A DNA stretch of 35,523 nucleotides from Candidatus Peribacteria bacterium RIFCSPLOWO2_12_FULL_55_15 (GCA_001789045.1 MFYG01000012.1:1-35523); one strand, 5' to 3'; positions 7,838 to 15,570 are shown, numbered from the stretch's first letter. Numbers and translations: made by a program. Notes: generated from the letters alone by a model not told the origin.

Positions 7838-9125
7838 GATCGTGGGTGGGAGCTTTTATCTTTCCCGTCACCATGTGGGAGATAAGAGAGTTTTTGTATT
7901 CGTTGAGAAGAGAGATTGAACGCTCAATCTCTTTTGAAAATTCATCTATAAATTTTGTTTTTTCCTCAATGTAATTCGCAATTTTTACTTGTTCTTCGTA
8001 AGCTGGAAAAGCAATAGAATACTTATTGAGATCGGAAACTCTCAGGGATGGCTGCATATGTGATGGGATGCTGTCTTTCTCCCATTTGAACATTGGAAAT
8101 AGCTGGTAATAAAAATATCGAACGTCGATCTTCTTATCTTGTTTGATAAACAGAACGCAGTTTTGCGAGAGACTGAACTTTCCGCCGATAATCATTGGCG
8201 TCATTACTTTGGCGCCTACCGTCGTAGTAAAAATCGTGTCATCAAGGTCATAAATATATGAATTGATCCTACCCATCACTCCTTCATCTTCTGTTTGGCC
8301 GCTGTAAACCGGATATTCACCAATATTTTTTTGGTCACTCACATACTCCTTTGTAAATAGCCCTGCCCTTTTGCCTTTTTCGAATCGAAATACCGTTTTG
8401 AGTTTCTTGATGTCCCAAGGCTTTGGCATTTGTCCAATCCATTCCACCCCACTCTCCTTCATCTCCACCTTCTCACCTAACCCCTTTGTGACCGCTTGAT
8501 TGATAATTGCCGCACGTTGCTCCTGAAGAATCTCAATCTGCTTCTTTTTATCTTCGATAATACGATCGATGAGAGCACATTTTTCGTCGAGGTAGGATGC
8601 AATAAGAGATTGTTCATGCCTTGAAAAAATAGGCAAAAATAACTCTGCAAATTCTTTAAATCTAAAATCGGTCGACCTTTCTCTAATACCTTTAGCCAAG
8701 GAGAGCAAATAGTTGTTCTTGGCCAAATACCTGAGAAGATAGGAATAATAATTATTAGACACATCAAGAATGGCTGAACAGACTGAATAAACGGGGCTTG
8801 CCTTGCCATCCGAATCAGAAACACCAATCGCGCCTGCAAATCCGTCCATTCCATGAATAACTAAATCGCCGCTTCTGATGCCTTGATAGCCTATTTCTTG
8901 AATCGCATTTGTAAAACCTTCTTCTCGCCTGTTTTTTCTTGCTGTCACTACCCCATCCCTAAAGGCAGTTATGATTTCATCATTTTCATTTGCTTGCCTT
9001 CTCATTTGTCGAAAAATAAATTTTGCGCGACGGAATTCCCATGAATTTGGAATCTGTTCCAACCATTGGACTGAGGCGTTCTTATATTTCTCATATCCCT
9101 GATGCTGTTTCTTAAGAGTGATCAT
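7830..9125 (-). CDS. hsdS: Type I restriction-modification specificity subunit (HsdS)
   Basis: This 431-residue protein chooses the DNA target of the R-M complex. It has the classic two-part build: target recognition domain 1 (to about 190), a conserved coiled spacer (KKKQIEILQEQRAAIINQAV, about 194-213), target recognition domain 2 beginning ESGVEWIGQMPKPW, and a second conserved helix at the C-terminus (SISLLNEYKNSLISHMVTGK). Both halves open with a similar pattern (VQWLEQIPNSWE and VEWIGQMPKPWD). The length is normal and both domains look intact. The ATG at 9123-9125 overlaps the stop of the preceding gene as ATGA. The target sequence cannot be deduced by eye. Confidence 0.95.
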   Translation of the reverse strand: MITLKKQHQGYEKYKNASVQWLEQIPNSWEFRRAKFIFRQMRRQANENDEIITAFRDGVVTARKNRREEGFTNAIQEIGYQGIRSGDLVIHGMDGFAGAIGVSDSDGKASPVYSVCSAILDVSNNYYSYLLRYLAKNNYLLSLAKGIRERSTDFRFKEFAELFLPIFSRHEQSLIASYLDEKCALIDRIIEDKKKQIEILQEQRAAIINQAVTKGLGEKVEMKESGVEWIGQMPKPWDIKKLKTVFRFEKGKRAGLFTKEYVSDQKNIGEYPVYSGQTEDEGVMGRINSYIYDLDDTIFTTTVGAKVMTPMIIGGKFSLSQNCVLFIKQDKKIDVRYFYYQLFPMFKWEKDSIPSHMQPSLRVSDLNKYSIAFPAYEEQVKIANYIEEKTKFIDEFSKEIERSISLLNEYKNSLISHMVTGKIKAPTHDHV

Positions 9126-9586
9126 GGATGCTTAAAGAATTGGAGAACCGTGAAGATTGCAGAAATAAGAACGGCAATTTCAATAATGATGCCCCACCAT
9201 TTCTTGTACCACGGAGTTGGTTTGGGGATGTCATTGATCTTTCCTCCTTTTGCTTCAATGGTTGGTCTTCCATTCATCGATCCGGTATGGATTGCCACAT
9301 TGCCGCCTCTTCCCGGCTTACCACCGGGCCCCGCATCCCCACCGTTCGACAAAATTTTTCCTGTAAATCCGTCCATGTTTCCGGCAGCAATAAAAATATT
9401 GCCACCATCTCCACCGTCCGCTGGATTCCCTTTCTGATTCCCTTGATACATCTGCATAGCGGCCTCATGCACTTTTTCCTTCAACGTAAGCCTGCTGCCA
9501 AATTGCATGCCGTCAATGATCCTGATTTGCTCGGACGTCAGTTGCCCTCGCAATTCGGCCGACAGAAATTCTTCACTATTCTTCAT
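9122..9586 (-). CDS. Gly-rich (collagen-like or beta-helical) protein with C-terminal membrane anchor
   Basis: This 154-residue protein is not recognised. About residues 1-50 are helical and charged (LTSEQIRIIDGMQ). Residues 55-115 are strikingly rich in Gly, Asp and Asn with patterns such as GGDGGNIFIAAGNMDG, GGDAGPGGKPGRGGN and VAIHTGSMNGRP. Alternating Gly with aliphatic pairs suggests a beta-solenoid or polyglycine rather than strict Gly-X-Y collagen. The C-terminus has a Trp/Lys-flanked membrane helix (WWGIIIEIAVLISAIF) ending FFKHP. I start at ATG 9584-9586, which overlaps the stop of the 116-residue gene as ATGA. The longer open frame starts inside that gene. Its own stop overlaps the hsdS start. 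A tail-anchored accessory of the R-M operon is inferred. Confidence 0.75.
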   Translation of the reverse strand: MKNSEEFLSAELRGQLTSEQIRIIDGMQFGSRLTLKEKVHEAAMQMYQGNQKGNPADGGDGGNIFIAAGNMDGFTGKILSNGGDAGPGGKPGRGGNVAIHTGSMNGRPTIEAKGGKINDIPKPTPWYKKWWGIIIEIAVLISAIFTVLQFFKHP

Positions 9587-9933
9587 GAAGCTGGGTGGAA
9601 GTATTTCCAGTATTCGAGGCCAACGCTCAATGCTGCAATCAGCATTGATCCGAGCGCGATGATTGTGCCCCAAAGCGTGATGTTCTTAATGGCGCTAGTG
9701 AGCTTTCCCGATGATTCGTCCGCTTCCTTTATATTTTCGTTCAACTGAACGAGCTGTTCATTTAAAACAGGAAGTGACTCGCTCACTTTTTTTAGGTTCA
9801 TGCATATCCCTTCTGTAAAATGCAACAGGGTATTGTCCATCGTTCCTCCAGAGAAAAAGCCAGTGAGGGTCCTATAGAATGACTCCTGTAACACACGTAG
9901 TCTCTCCTGCGGATCATCGGGTAGCTTGTTCAT
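9583..9933 (-). CDS. Small coiled-coil membrane protein in the hsd operon
   Basis: This 116-residue protein has no recognised family. The first 40 residues are charged (LPDDPQERLRVLQESFYRTL). The middle has a heptad-like helix (LPVLNEQLVQLNENIKEADE) suggesting oligomerisation. A single membrane helix (LWGTIIALGSMLIAALSVGL) lies near the C-terminus, followed by EYWKYFHPAS. The start at 9931-9933 overlaps the fic stop as ATGA, and the stop overlaps the next gene's start in the same way. The topology of cytoplasmic coil plus C-terminal helix matches that of the next protein, so the two may interact. This is an inference from context. Confidence 0.75.
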   Translation of the reverse strand: MNKLPDDPQERLRVLQESFYRTLTGFFSGGTMDNTLLHFTEGICMNLKKVSESLPVLNEQLVQLNENIKEADESSGKLTSAIKNITLWGTIIALGSMLIAALSVGLEYWKYFHPAS

Positions 9934-11084
9934 TGGTTTGAGCGGGAATCAAACAGTGCGATATATTCTTGGAACGAGAAAATCCGATTTTTCTCCTTGC
10001 CCGTTGTCTCTTTCAGGATGCCCGCGCCCGCGAACTGATCGACGAGTGTGTGCGCAGTCGGCTTCGTCACGTTCATCGCGTCAATCACATCCTTCACCTG
10101 CAAAGTCGGATGCGAGAAGAGGTACGTCAGGAATTTGTGTGCAAGCGGGGTACGCTTACCAAACGACGAGGTGATTTGGTCGGCGTACTTCTTATGGAGC
10201 ACGGTGATTTTCTGCATCGTGTCCTTGGCGCTCTTGGCCGTCACAGCCACTCCGGCAAGGAAGAAGAGAAGCCACTGATCCATCTCGCCGTGCGTGCGCA
10301 CGCGCTCCAAGCAGTCGAAATATTCCTGCCGATGCTCCTCCAGATAGGCAGAAAGGTACAAGACGGGTTTGCCGAGCAGTTGCTCGTGCATCAGGTGCAG
10401 TGTGATCAGGAGACGCCCCGTGCGGCCGTTGCCGTCGAGGAACGGGTGAATCGTCTCGAATTGGTAGTGGCTCACGGCCGTGCGGATGAGAGCAGGCGTG
10501 ATAATTGCAGAGCTGTGCCAGTAGCGCTCGAGATCGGTAAGGAGGTCGGGGATTTCCGTAAACGGCGGCGGCACAAAACGCGCTGTGGCGGGCGCGGGTC
10601 CTCCAATCCAGTTCTGGCTGGTGCGTACTTCGCCGGGCAACTTTCCTTCTCCGCGTACGCCCTGCATGAGGACACGATGAGCGCCCTTGAGCACGCGCAT
10701 ACTAAGCGGGAGCCGCTTGAGTTCATCGATCGCCCATGTGAGGGCATCCATATAGTTTCGCACCTCCCGGTAGTCGTCACGTCGCTCTCCTGAGATTTCC
10801 TCGGGCGGCAAGAGAGCCTCCTCCACATTCGTCTTGGTGCCTTCGATGCGGCTACTCGTGACGGCTTCCTTGGCGATGTAGAGCTCGAGAAACGCGGAGC
10901 TATCGGGAACAAGCTGTGAATAGGCATTCAACTCACCAAGAGCATGCATAGCCTCAGCCAGTGCCGGAACGATTCGCTCATCCTGCCATACATAGTGGCT
11001 ATTGAGCAGATTCGATGGAATAAAGGCTTTAAAGCCCTTTTCCTGCCTGTATATTCCTGCTTGGTAGGCCATCTCGCTGAACAT
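9930..11084 (-). CDS. Fic-domain protein with autoinhibitory motif and C-terminal winged helix
   Basis: This 384-residue protein has a complete Fic active-site motif HPFLDGNGRTGR (about 213-224). Fic proteins transfer AMP or related groups to hydroxyl side chains of target proteins. The N-terminal SSRIEG (about 77-82) fits the inhibitory helix motif [S/T]xxxE[G/N], so activity is probably held in check. The C-terminal 100 or so residues look like a winged helix (VKDVIDAMNVTKPTAHTLV, then AGILKETTG), as in many Fic regulators that bind DNA. I start at ATG 11082-11084, which has AAAGG 6 bases upstream; a TTG at 11111 is possible. The gene lies between hsdM and two membrane genes. An inverted repeat just upstream may be its own operator. 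Confidence 0.92.
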   Translation of the reverse strand: MFSEMAYQAGIYRQEKGFKAFIPSNLLNSHYVWQDERIVPALAEAMHALGELNAYSQLVPDSSAFLELYIAKEAVTSSRIEGTKTNVEEALLPPEEISGERRDDYREVRNYMDALTWAIDELKRLPLSMRVLKGAHRVLMQGVRGEGKLPGEVRTSQNWIGGPAPATARFVPPPFTEIPDLLTDLERYWHSSAIITPALIRTAVSHYQFETIHPFLDGNGRTGRLLITLHLMHEQLLGKPVLYLSAYLEEHRQEYFDCLERVRTHGEMDQWLLFFLAGVAVTAKSAKDTMQKITVLHKKYADQITSSFGKRTPLAHKFLTYLFSHPTLQVKDVIDAMNVTKPTAHTLVDQFAGAGILKETTGKEKNRIFSFQEYIALFDSRSNQ

Positions 11085-11109
11085 AGTAGCCTTTACCCAA
11101 TACTCAGTC

Positions 11110-11139
11110 AAGTAATAGTTACTCTATTTTCTATTACTT
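11110..11139. promoter_or_regulatory. Inverted repeat upstream of fic, candidate operator
   Basis: AAGTAATAG (11110-11118) and its exact complement CTATTACTT (11131-11139) are separated by 12 bases in the short gap between hsdM and fic. It is AT-rich with no T tract, so it is more likely a protein-binding site than a terminator. The winged helix of the Fic protein is a candidate binder, by inference only. Confidence 0.5.
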
Positions 11140-11153
11140 GTGTATCCTCTTGG

Positions 11154-13157
11154 TTAGAGCTTTTTCAAGAGGCCTAAAAGTTCATTTTCCACCTTTTCCA
11201 GATCAGATTCGATCTCTTCCAGTGGACGCGGCGGGACGTACTTGTAGAAATAGCGGGTGAAAGGAATTTCATAGCCCACCTTTCCGACTTTGTTGTCCTT
11301 GTGATCGCGCACGCTCTCATTGATCCATGCGTCTGGAACGTACGGCAAAACTTCTTTTTTAAAGTAGTCTTCGATTTTTTGATCGTAGGGAACGTTCTCG
11401 GTGTCGCGGAACTCGCTGTCGGATTCGGGCCTCCCGTCTTCGTCTTTGCATATCTCAGCAGATTCGTCGCGCTCGGATAGGGATTCGATGATCGCTTTCT
11501 TAAGAGGGGCTTTGATTTTCAGATCTTCGGTCTTCAAAAGTTTTTCCAGCGCAGCGGTGAATGTCTCGCGATTGTTAAAACTCTTGGTTCCAAGCGACAA
11601 GAGAAGCGCAAGAATCTTCTTCTGAAGTGTCTCGTCGCCCTTCTTGCTTTCCGCGATGGCTGCAAAAGCCTTGTGTTCTTTCAGGCGGTCTATGCGCTCA
11701 GGAGATGCTTTAAAGTTCAGGCGTAACGGGCGTTCAACGGTGATCTGCCTGAAGGCAAAGTCTGTTGCCTTAAAGATCTTGCAGTGGTCACTCTCTTTGA
11801 ACGCGCTGAATTCCTGGAGTACACGGCTTCGATCTTCGTCCGTGATCTCATTGCGTTTATTACCGAGACTTTTTCGCATCTTATGAAAGAACGTCCGCGC
11901 ATCGATGAGCTGCACTTTCCCTTTGCGCTTCACGTCCTTCCTGTTGGTGAGGAACCACAGATACGTGGAAATACCCGTGTTGAAGAACATTTGATCGGGC
12001 AAGGCGACGATGGCTTCCAGCCAATCATTTTCCAGTATCCAGCGCCGGATTTCGCTTTCACCCGATCCCGCGTCTCCCGTGAACAAGGGCGATCCATTCA
12101 TGACAATAGCCATACGGCTGCCTCCATCAGACTCGTTCTGCATCTTGCTGACGAGGTGTTGGAGGAAGAGGAGCTGGCCGTCGGAGATACGTGGAAGTCC
12201 TGCGCCGAAGCGTCCGGCGAAGCCGCGCTCCGCCTCACGTTCCACGGAATCTTTGTCGCGCTTCCAGTCCACGCCGAAGGGGGGATTAGTGAGAAGATAG
12301 TCGAATTTTTTCTCATGGAATTGATCATTGCTGAGTGTCGATGCCTGAGCAGCGTCTTTTTCGCCTCCTTTGATATTGTCGACATCTTCGCCTTTGATCA
12401 GCATTTCCGATTTGCAGATTGCGTATGTGGCGGGGTTAATTTCCTGGCCGAAGAGATAGACGCCTATATCGGGATTGATGACGGAAACATGATCTTTGCC
12501 TACGGTAAGCATGCCTCCGGTGCCGCAGCAGGGGTCATAGATCGTTTTCACGAGATGCTCTTTTTTGAGGCGGTCCTTTTCCGGCGTGAAAAGAATTTCC
12601 ACCATCAATTTGATCACTTCACGCGGTGTGTAGTGTTCTCCGGCTGTGTCGTTGCTCTGTTCTGCAAAGCGACGGATGAGTTCTTCGAAAATAGATCCCA
12701 TTTCGTGGTTGTCTGTAGCTTCAATCGAAAGATCAACTTTGTTGAATTCCTGGATGATTTTGAACAGCAAATTGCCCCCCCAGAGCCGCGAGAGATGCTT
12801 TTCAAAATCAAACTTCTCCAAAATTTCCTGTATGGCGGGACTGAATCCATGGAGATACTTTTTGAAGTTCTTCTCGAGATGTGTCTGTTCATCCAGGAGA
12901 TTCTTAAAAGTGAATTGCGACGTGTTGTAGAAACCGACTTTCGTAATATTGCGAAGGATCGGATCTGGGTTCACTCCTCTCTCCTCAAGCAGATGACTTT
13001 CTCGGAGAACTTCTTGCTTCGTTTTTTCCAAGACCGAATCAAGGCGCTTCAGAACAGTAAAGGGCAAAATCACGTCCTGATATTCGTGCTGTTTCCAGCT
13101 TCCACGGAGAAGTTCCGCGATATTCCAAATCAGGTTGGCTTTTGGCGTGAAATTCAT
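11154..13157 (-). CDS. hsdM: Type I restriction-modification methyltransferase (HsdM)
   Basis: This 667-residue N6-adenine methyltransferase subunit has the HsdM N-terminal helical domain (about 1-150, NLIWNIAELLRGSWKQHEYQ) and the family signature GEHYTPREV (173-181). The SAM-binding motif I follows (DPCCGTGGM, 208-216), then catalytic motif IV NPPF (291-294). The C-terminal part is long and charged, and ends in helices (LEEIESDLEKVENELLGLLKK) that would contact HsdS. I chose ATG 13155-13157 because the family begins with this helical domain; the longer frame adds residues with no homology pattern. It is the first R-M gene, 64 bases downstream of the recombinase stop, with an inverted repeat in that gap. 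Nothing is missing. Confidence 0.96.
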   Translation of the reverse strand: MNFTPKANLIWNIAELLRGSWKQHEYQDVILPFTVLKRLDSVLEKTKQEVLRESHLLEERGVNPDPILRNITKVGFYNTSQFTFKNLLDEQTHLEKNFKKYLHGFSPAIQEILEKFDFEKHLSRLWGGNLLFKIIQEFNKVDLSIEATDNHEMGSIFEELIRRFAEQSNDTAGEHYTPREVIKLMVEILFTPEKDRLKKEHLVKTIYDPCCGTGGMLTVGKDHVSVINPDIGVYLFGQEINPATYAICKSEMLIKGEDVDNIKGGEKDAAQASTLSNDQFHEKKFDYLLTNPPFGVDWKRDKDSVEREAERGFAGRFGAGLPRISDGQLLFLQHLVSKMQNESDGGSRMAIVMNGSPLFTGDAGSGESEIRRWILENDWLEAIVALPDQMFFNTGISTYLWFLTNRKDVKRKGKVQLIDARTFFHKMRKSLGNKRNEITDEDRSRVLQEFSAFKESDHCKIFKATDFAFRQITVERPLRLNFKASPERIDRLKEHKAFAAIAESKKGDETLQKKILALLLSLGTKSFNNRETFTAALEKLLKTEDLKIKAPLKKAIIESLSERDESAEICKDEDGRPESDSEFRDTENVPYDQKIEDYFKKEVLPYVPDAWINESVRDHKDNKVGKVGYEIPFTRYFYKYVPPRPLEEIESDLEKVENELLGLLKKL

Positions 13158-13164
13158 AATCAGT

Positions 13165-13186
13165 GCCAGTGTACAGCGATACTGGC
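13165..13186. promoter_or_regulatory. Inverted repeat in front of hsdM, candidate operator
   Basis: GCCAGT (13165-13170) and ACTGGC (13181-13186) form a perfect 6-base inverted repeat with a 10-base spacer, 8 bases before the hsdM start codon. AAGGAG lies next to it, but too far from the ATG to act as its Shine-Dalgarno. A regulator-binding site or a start-site hairpin are both possible. Confidence 0.35.
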
Positions 13187-13221
13187 TCCTTGCGCAGAGG
13201 AATTTGACGACTGCCGAACTA

Positions 13222-14604
13222 CTACTCGATACAAAGTCTTCCATCCTGAAGTGTGATTTTGCTTTTAAGCGAACTGAGCATCAGACGTTTTTCTTCGATG
13301 GCTCCATTTTTCAGCACGTACTTTGCATAGCCCCGCACATCCATCTTCGGAATCTTGATCTCACTTTGCATTCCAAGAACGTCTGCGGTGAATTTGTTCA
13401 TCCGCCCCACTTCGGCTTCCAACTTTTTCCTCATGCCAGTCTTGTCGAGATCAATCTGATCAATGAGACCGAGGAGTTGGGCGAGCAGTTCATCCTCACG
13501 CACATACGGCTGCTTGCAGCTCTGATCGAACCGCGAGCAGTGATAGTAGACGTACTTTTTGATCGTTCCATCGCGGAGGGTCTTGAACTTCTCCTCGGCA
13601 GTGATGCCATTTCCGCAGTTGCCGCATTTGATCATTTTCGTAAATGCGAACTCTTTTGTCCCTGGTCTCATCTTTGGGGCAACAGCGAGGAGAGAACGCA
13701 CTTCGTCAAAAAGTTCTTTGGTGATGAGCGGCTCATGCGTTCCTTTGTACAGATTGCCGCTGCCTTTCGGATACTCGAAGTAGCCATAGTAGAAGGTACT
13801 ACTCAGAATTCTGTAGATGGCCGAGAGCGCTATCCGCTTGTTCCCTCTCGTCTTGAAATTCAGTTCGTCATTCAGCCATCCGAGAAGTGTCCTCCCGCTC
13901 GCTCCGCTCTCTGCAACGTAGTGGAACATTCGCTTAATGATTGGGGCACGGAGAGGATCGATGATGATTCTGCCCTTGTTTCGTTCCAAGCTTCTCTCGT
14001 TCAAATATCCAAGTGGTGCGACGCCCGGACGCACGCCCATCTCGCACTTGTTCTTGAGACCGCGTTTCACATTGATTCCTCGATTGTCATTTTCCAGCTT
14101 CGCCTGCGAGCAAAGGATCATGAGAAGAAATTTCTCATTTGGAGAATTTGTGAATTTCTGTCCGGTCGTTCGGATCTCTTTGAGGAACCCTTGATCCATC
14201 AAGTCCACAAGTGTTCCCAAATCTCCGGCATTCCTACTCAACCGATCCGGTGCCCACGTGACCACTCCGGTGAACACTCTGCTTCTGATATCTTTAAGGA
14301 GTTGATTGAAAACCGGACGCTGACCGGAGTCTTTTGCCGAGTGACTTTCGCGCCGAATTTCCGCGATGTCCAGACCGTCCCTTTTTGAGACTGTCTGCAT
14401 CTCCTTGATCTGGGAATCGATGCTGAGTGCCTGCCTTTCGTCATCCTCGGAGGACTTCCGGGCATAGAGGCAATAACGGATCGGTTCAGCTTCCTGTTTT
14501 TGTTCTCCATGCCACGAAGTTGATGGTCTATCAAGAATGGTCTGTGGTGACTGTTCTAGAAGTGTAGGAATGGGAGTCATATGGGACAGTGGGGTATGTC
14601 TCAT
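13222..14604 (-). CDS. Large serine recombinase (resolvase/integrase family)
   Basis: This protein of about 460 residues cuts and rejoins DNA through a serine. The resolvase domain opens YCLYARKSSEDDERQ, with the likely nucleophile Ser near 51, and carries APDRLSRN. It is followed by the recombinase domain (about 190-290, GVRPGVAPLGYLNERS) and a zinc ribbon (CGNCG, later HCSRFDQSC). A C-terminal coiled region ends the protein. All parts of a large serine integrase are present, so it may be active. The start is uncertain: ATG 14604 or ATG 14580 are both in frame and neither has a Shine-Dalgarno. It points the same way as hsdM, 64 bases downstream. A nested repeat array lies just upstream of its start. 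Confidence 0.92.
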   Translation of the reverse strand: MRHTPLSHMTPIPTLLEQSPQTILDRPSTSWHGEQKQEAEPIRYCLYARKSSEDDERQALSIDSQIKEMQTVSKRDGLDIAEIRRESHSAKDSGQRPVFNQLLKDIRSRVFTGVVTWAPDRLSRNAGDLGTLVDLMDQGFLKEIRTTGQKFTNSPNEKFLLMILCSQAKLENDNRGINVKRGLKNKCEMGVRPGVAPLGYLNERSLERNKGRIIIDPLRAPIIKRMFHYVAESGASGRTLLGWLNDELNFKTRGNKRIALSAIYRILSSTFYYGYFEYPKGSGNLYKGTHEPLITKELFDEVRSLLAVAPKMRPGTKEFAFTKMIKCGNCGNGITAEEKFKTLRDGTIKKYVYYHCSRFDQSCKQPYVREDELLAQLLGLIDQIDLDKTGMRKKLEAEVGRMNKFTADVLGMQSEIKIPKMDVRGYAKYVLKNGAIEEKRLMLSSLKSKITLQDGRLCIE

Positions 14605-14639
14605 CAATGCCGGAACGATTCGCAAAGGCTAGGCAAAAA

Positions 14640-14905
14640 GTCTCCGAATGGGACACAAAAAGACACCCCCTGTTGTACTGTCCCATTTGTCTCATTTGTC
14701 AGATGAAATTCCTATTGTCCAGTATGAGTCTGGAAGCCACCGAAGTACTGTAACATTTGTCACATCTATCCCCCCGCTACTACTGTTCGGATTGTTCGGT
14801 TTACCCCCTCAAAGTACTGTCCAATTCTGTCCAATTCACCCCCCCTGAAACCGCCCGAATTTGCCTCCGACCCGCCCTCCTGAGCCGACCCATTTCGACC
14901 CCCTG
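14640..14905. repeat. Nested repeat array, about 35-bp units each with two half-repeats
   Basis: Units begin at about 14675, 14711 (degenerate), 14745, 14780 and 14814. The clear ones read TACTGT-NNN-ATT-TGT-NNN-ATT and then a run of C. Within a unit the variable bases of the two halves agree: CCC/CTC, AAC/CAC, CGG/CGG and CCA/CCA. More decayed units seem to follow to about 14905 (GACCCATT then TCGACCCCC). AATGGGACA at 14647-14655 is the exact complement of TGTCCCATT at 14679-14687. The period is not a multiple of three, so it is not coding. It lies directly upstream of the recombinase gene. Confidence 0.75.
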
Positions 14906-15062
14906 AAACGGCCCTCAAAATTCGCTGCGGGGGTGGTTCTGGATCCGTATGCTCAGCCAATCGGAACAATTTGGTCGCTGGCGCAGTAGCCATCATATCC
15001 ACACGACCTACACCAAATCCCACTGATGTTGGGCAAGCGTAGGCGATGAATTTGCGCACGGC
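14906..15062. other. Intergenic stretch, nothing recognised
   Basis: Together with the array to its left, this makes about 430 bases with no convincing gene between the recombinase and the small protein at 15063. A minus-strand open frame from a GTG at 15059 crosses it and the array, but its translation is Gly/Arg-rich and simply follows the repeats. I see no RNA gene or terminator. Confidence 0.5.
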
Positions 15063-15389
15063 TTACTCTGTTTCCATCGACTTCACGATTGCGTCGGCAT
15101 CTTGGTAAAACTGCTTCAATGTCTTTTCGTTCGGATACAAGGCTATAAGGCGCTGAATGGGATTTTTCTCATACTCACGCCAATCGCCGCCTAGATCTCT
15201 CTGCACCATATCGGAAATAGAATCGCTGGGCTTCATCTTCCCTTCATAGAAAGCTGGAACCACATCGTAATGGGCATACACCGACACGCGGTACTTTCCG
15301 GTGTAGAGCACGTAATCCCGAGAGAGATTCCCACCCTCGGCTGCGTACACATCTTTCTTTGTCACGTTCTTCGCTCTACTATCATTCAA
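15063..15389 (-). CDS. Small hypothetical protein, possibly truncated at its N-terminus
   Basis: This frame of up to 108 residues is not recognised. It has ordinary composition, including YVLYTGKYRVSVYAHYDVVP and a helical, charged C-terminus (LKQFYQDADAIVKSMETE). It has no good start: the only upstream option is TTG at 15387-15389, just after an in-frame TGA, and a GTG lies seven codons further in. Gene scraps lie immediately upstream, so it may be the remaining 3' part of a longer gene. No signal peptide or membrane helix is visible. Confidence 0.5.
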   Translation of the reverse strand: MNDSRAKNVTKKDVYAAEGGNLSRDYVLYTGKYRVSVYAHYDVVPAFYEGKMKPSDSISDMVQRDLGGDWREYEKNPIQRLIALYPNEKTLKQFYQDADAIVKSMETE

Positions 15390-15391
15390 AG

Positions 15392-15543
15392 CTCAAAGTT
15401 CGAGATCAGTCTCTGAAGGAGAGCATTCTCACGGCTCTTTCGGAACACCCTGCATATGGACACAGGCGTCTTGCCATGTGGAAAAAGGTCTCGTCAAAAA
15501 GCACGGAGACAAAAAAGGCGCGACATACACGCTGATCGGGTAA
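15392..15543 (+). pseudogene. Scraps of an IS3-type transposase and of a winged-helix protein
   Basis: Plus frame 2 at 15398-15481 reads VRDQSLKESILTALSEHPAY and then GHRRLAMW, which resembles the start of the IS3-family OrfB region (HPxYGxRR). In frame 1, 15481-15543 reads EKGLVKKHGDKKGATYTLIG followed by TAA, which resembles the C-terminal wing of a winged-helix domain. Neither piece has a start codon or the rest of its gene. They look like deletion debris at the right edge of the island. Confidence 0.45.
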
Positions 15544-15570
15544 TTGGATGTGTTCCTGGATGGGAAGCCA

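Noticed and set aside
11784-13256. Long plus-strand open frame of 490 codons opposite hsdM
   Set aside because: It is the antisense of a clear HsdM with all motifs; its translation has no recognisable pattern.
13135-14388. Plus-strand open frame of 417 codons opposite the recombinase
   Set aside because: It is antisense to a complete serine recombinase and has no domain pattern.
14640-14905. CRISPR array
   Set aside because: Units are only about 35 bases with no unique spacers, the repeats are imperfect, and no cas gene is nearby.
14766-15059. Minus-strand frame of 97 codons over the repeat array
   Set aside because: It starts at GTG, crosses non-triplet-period repeats and has no family pattern; better treated as non-coding.
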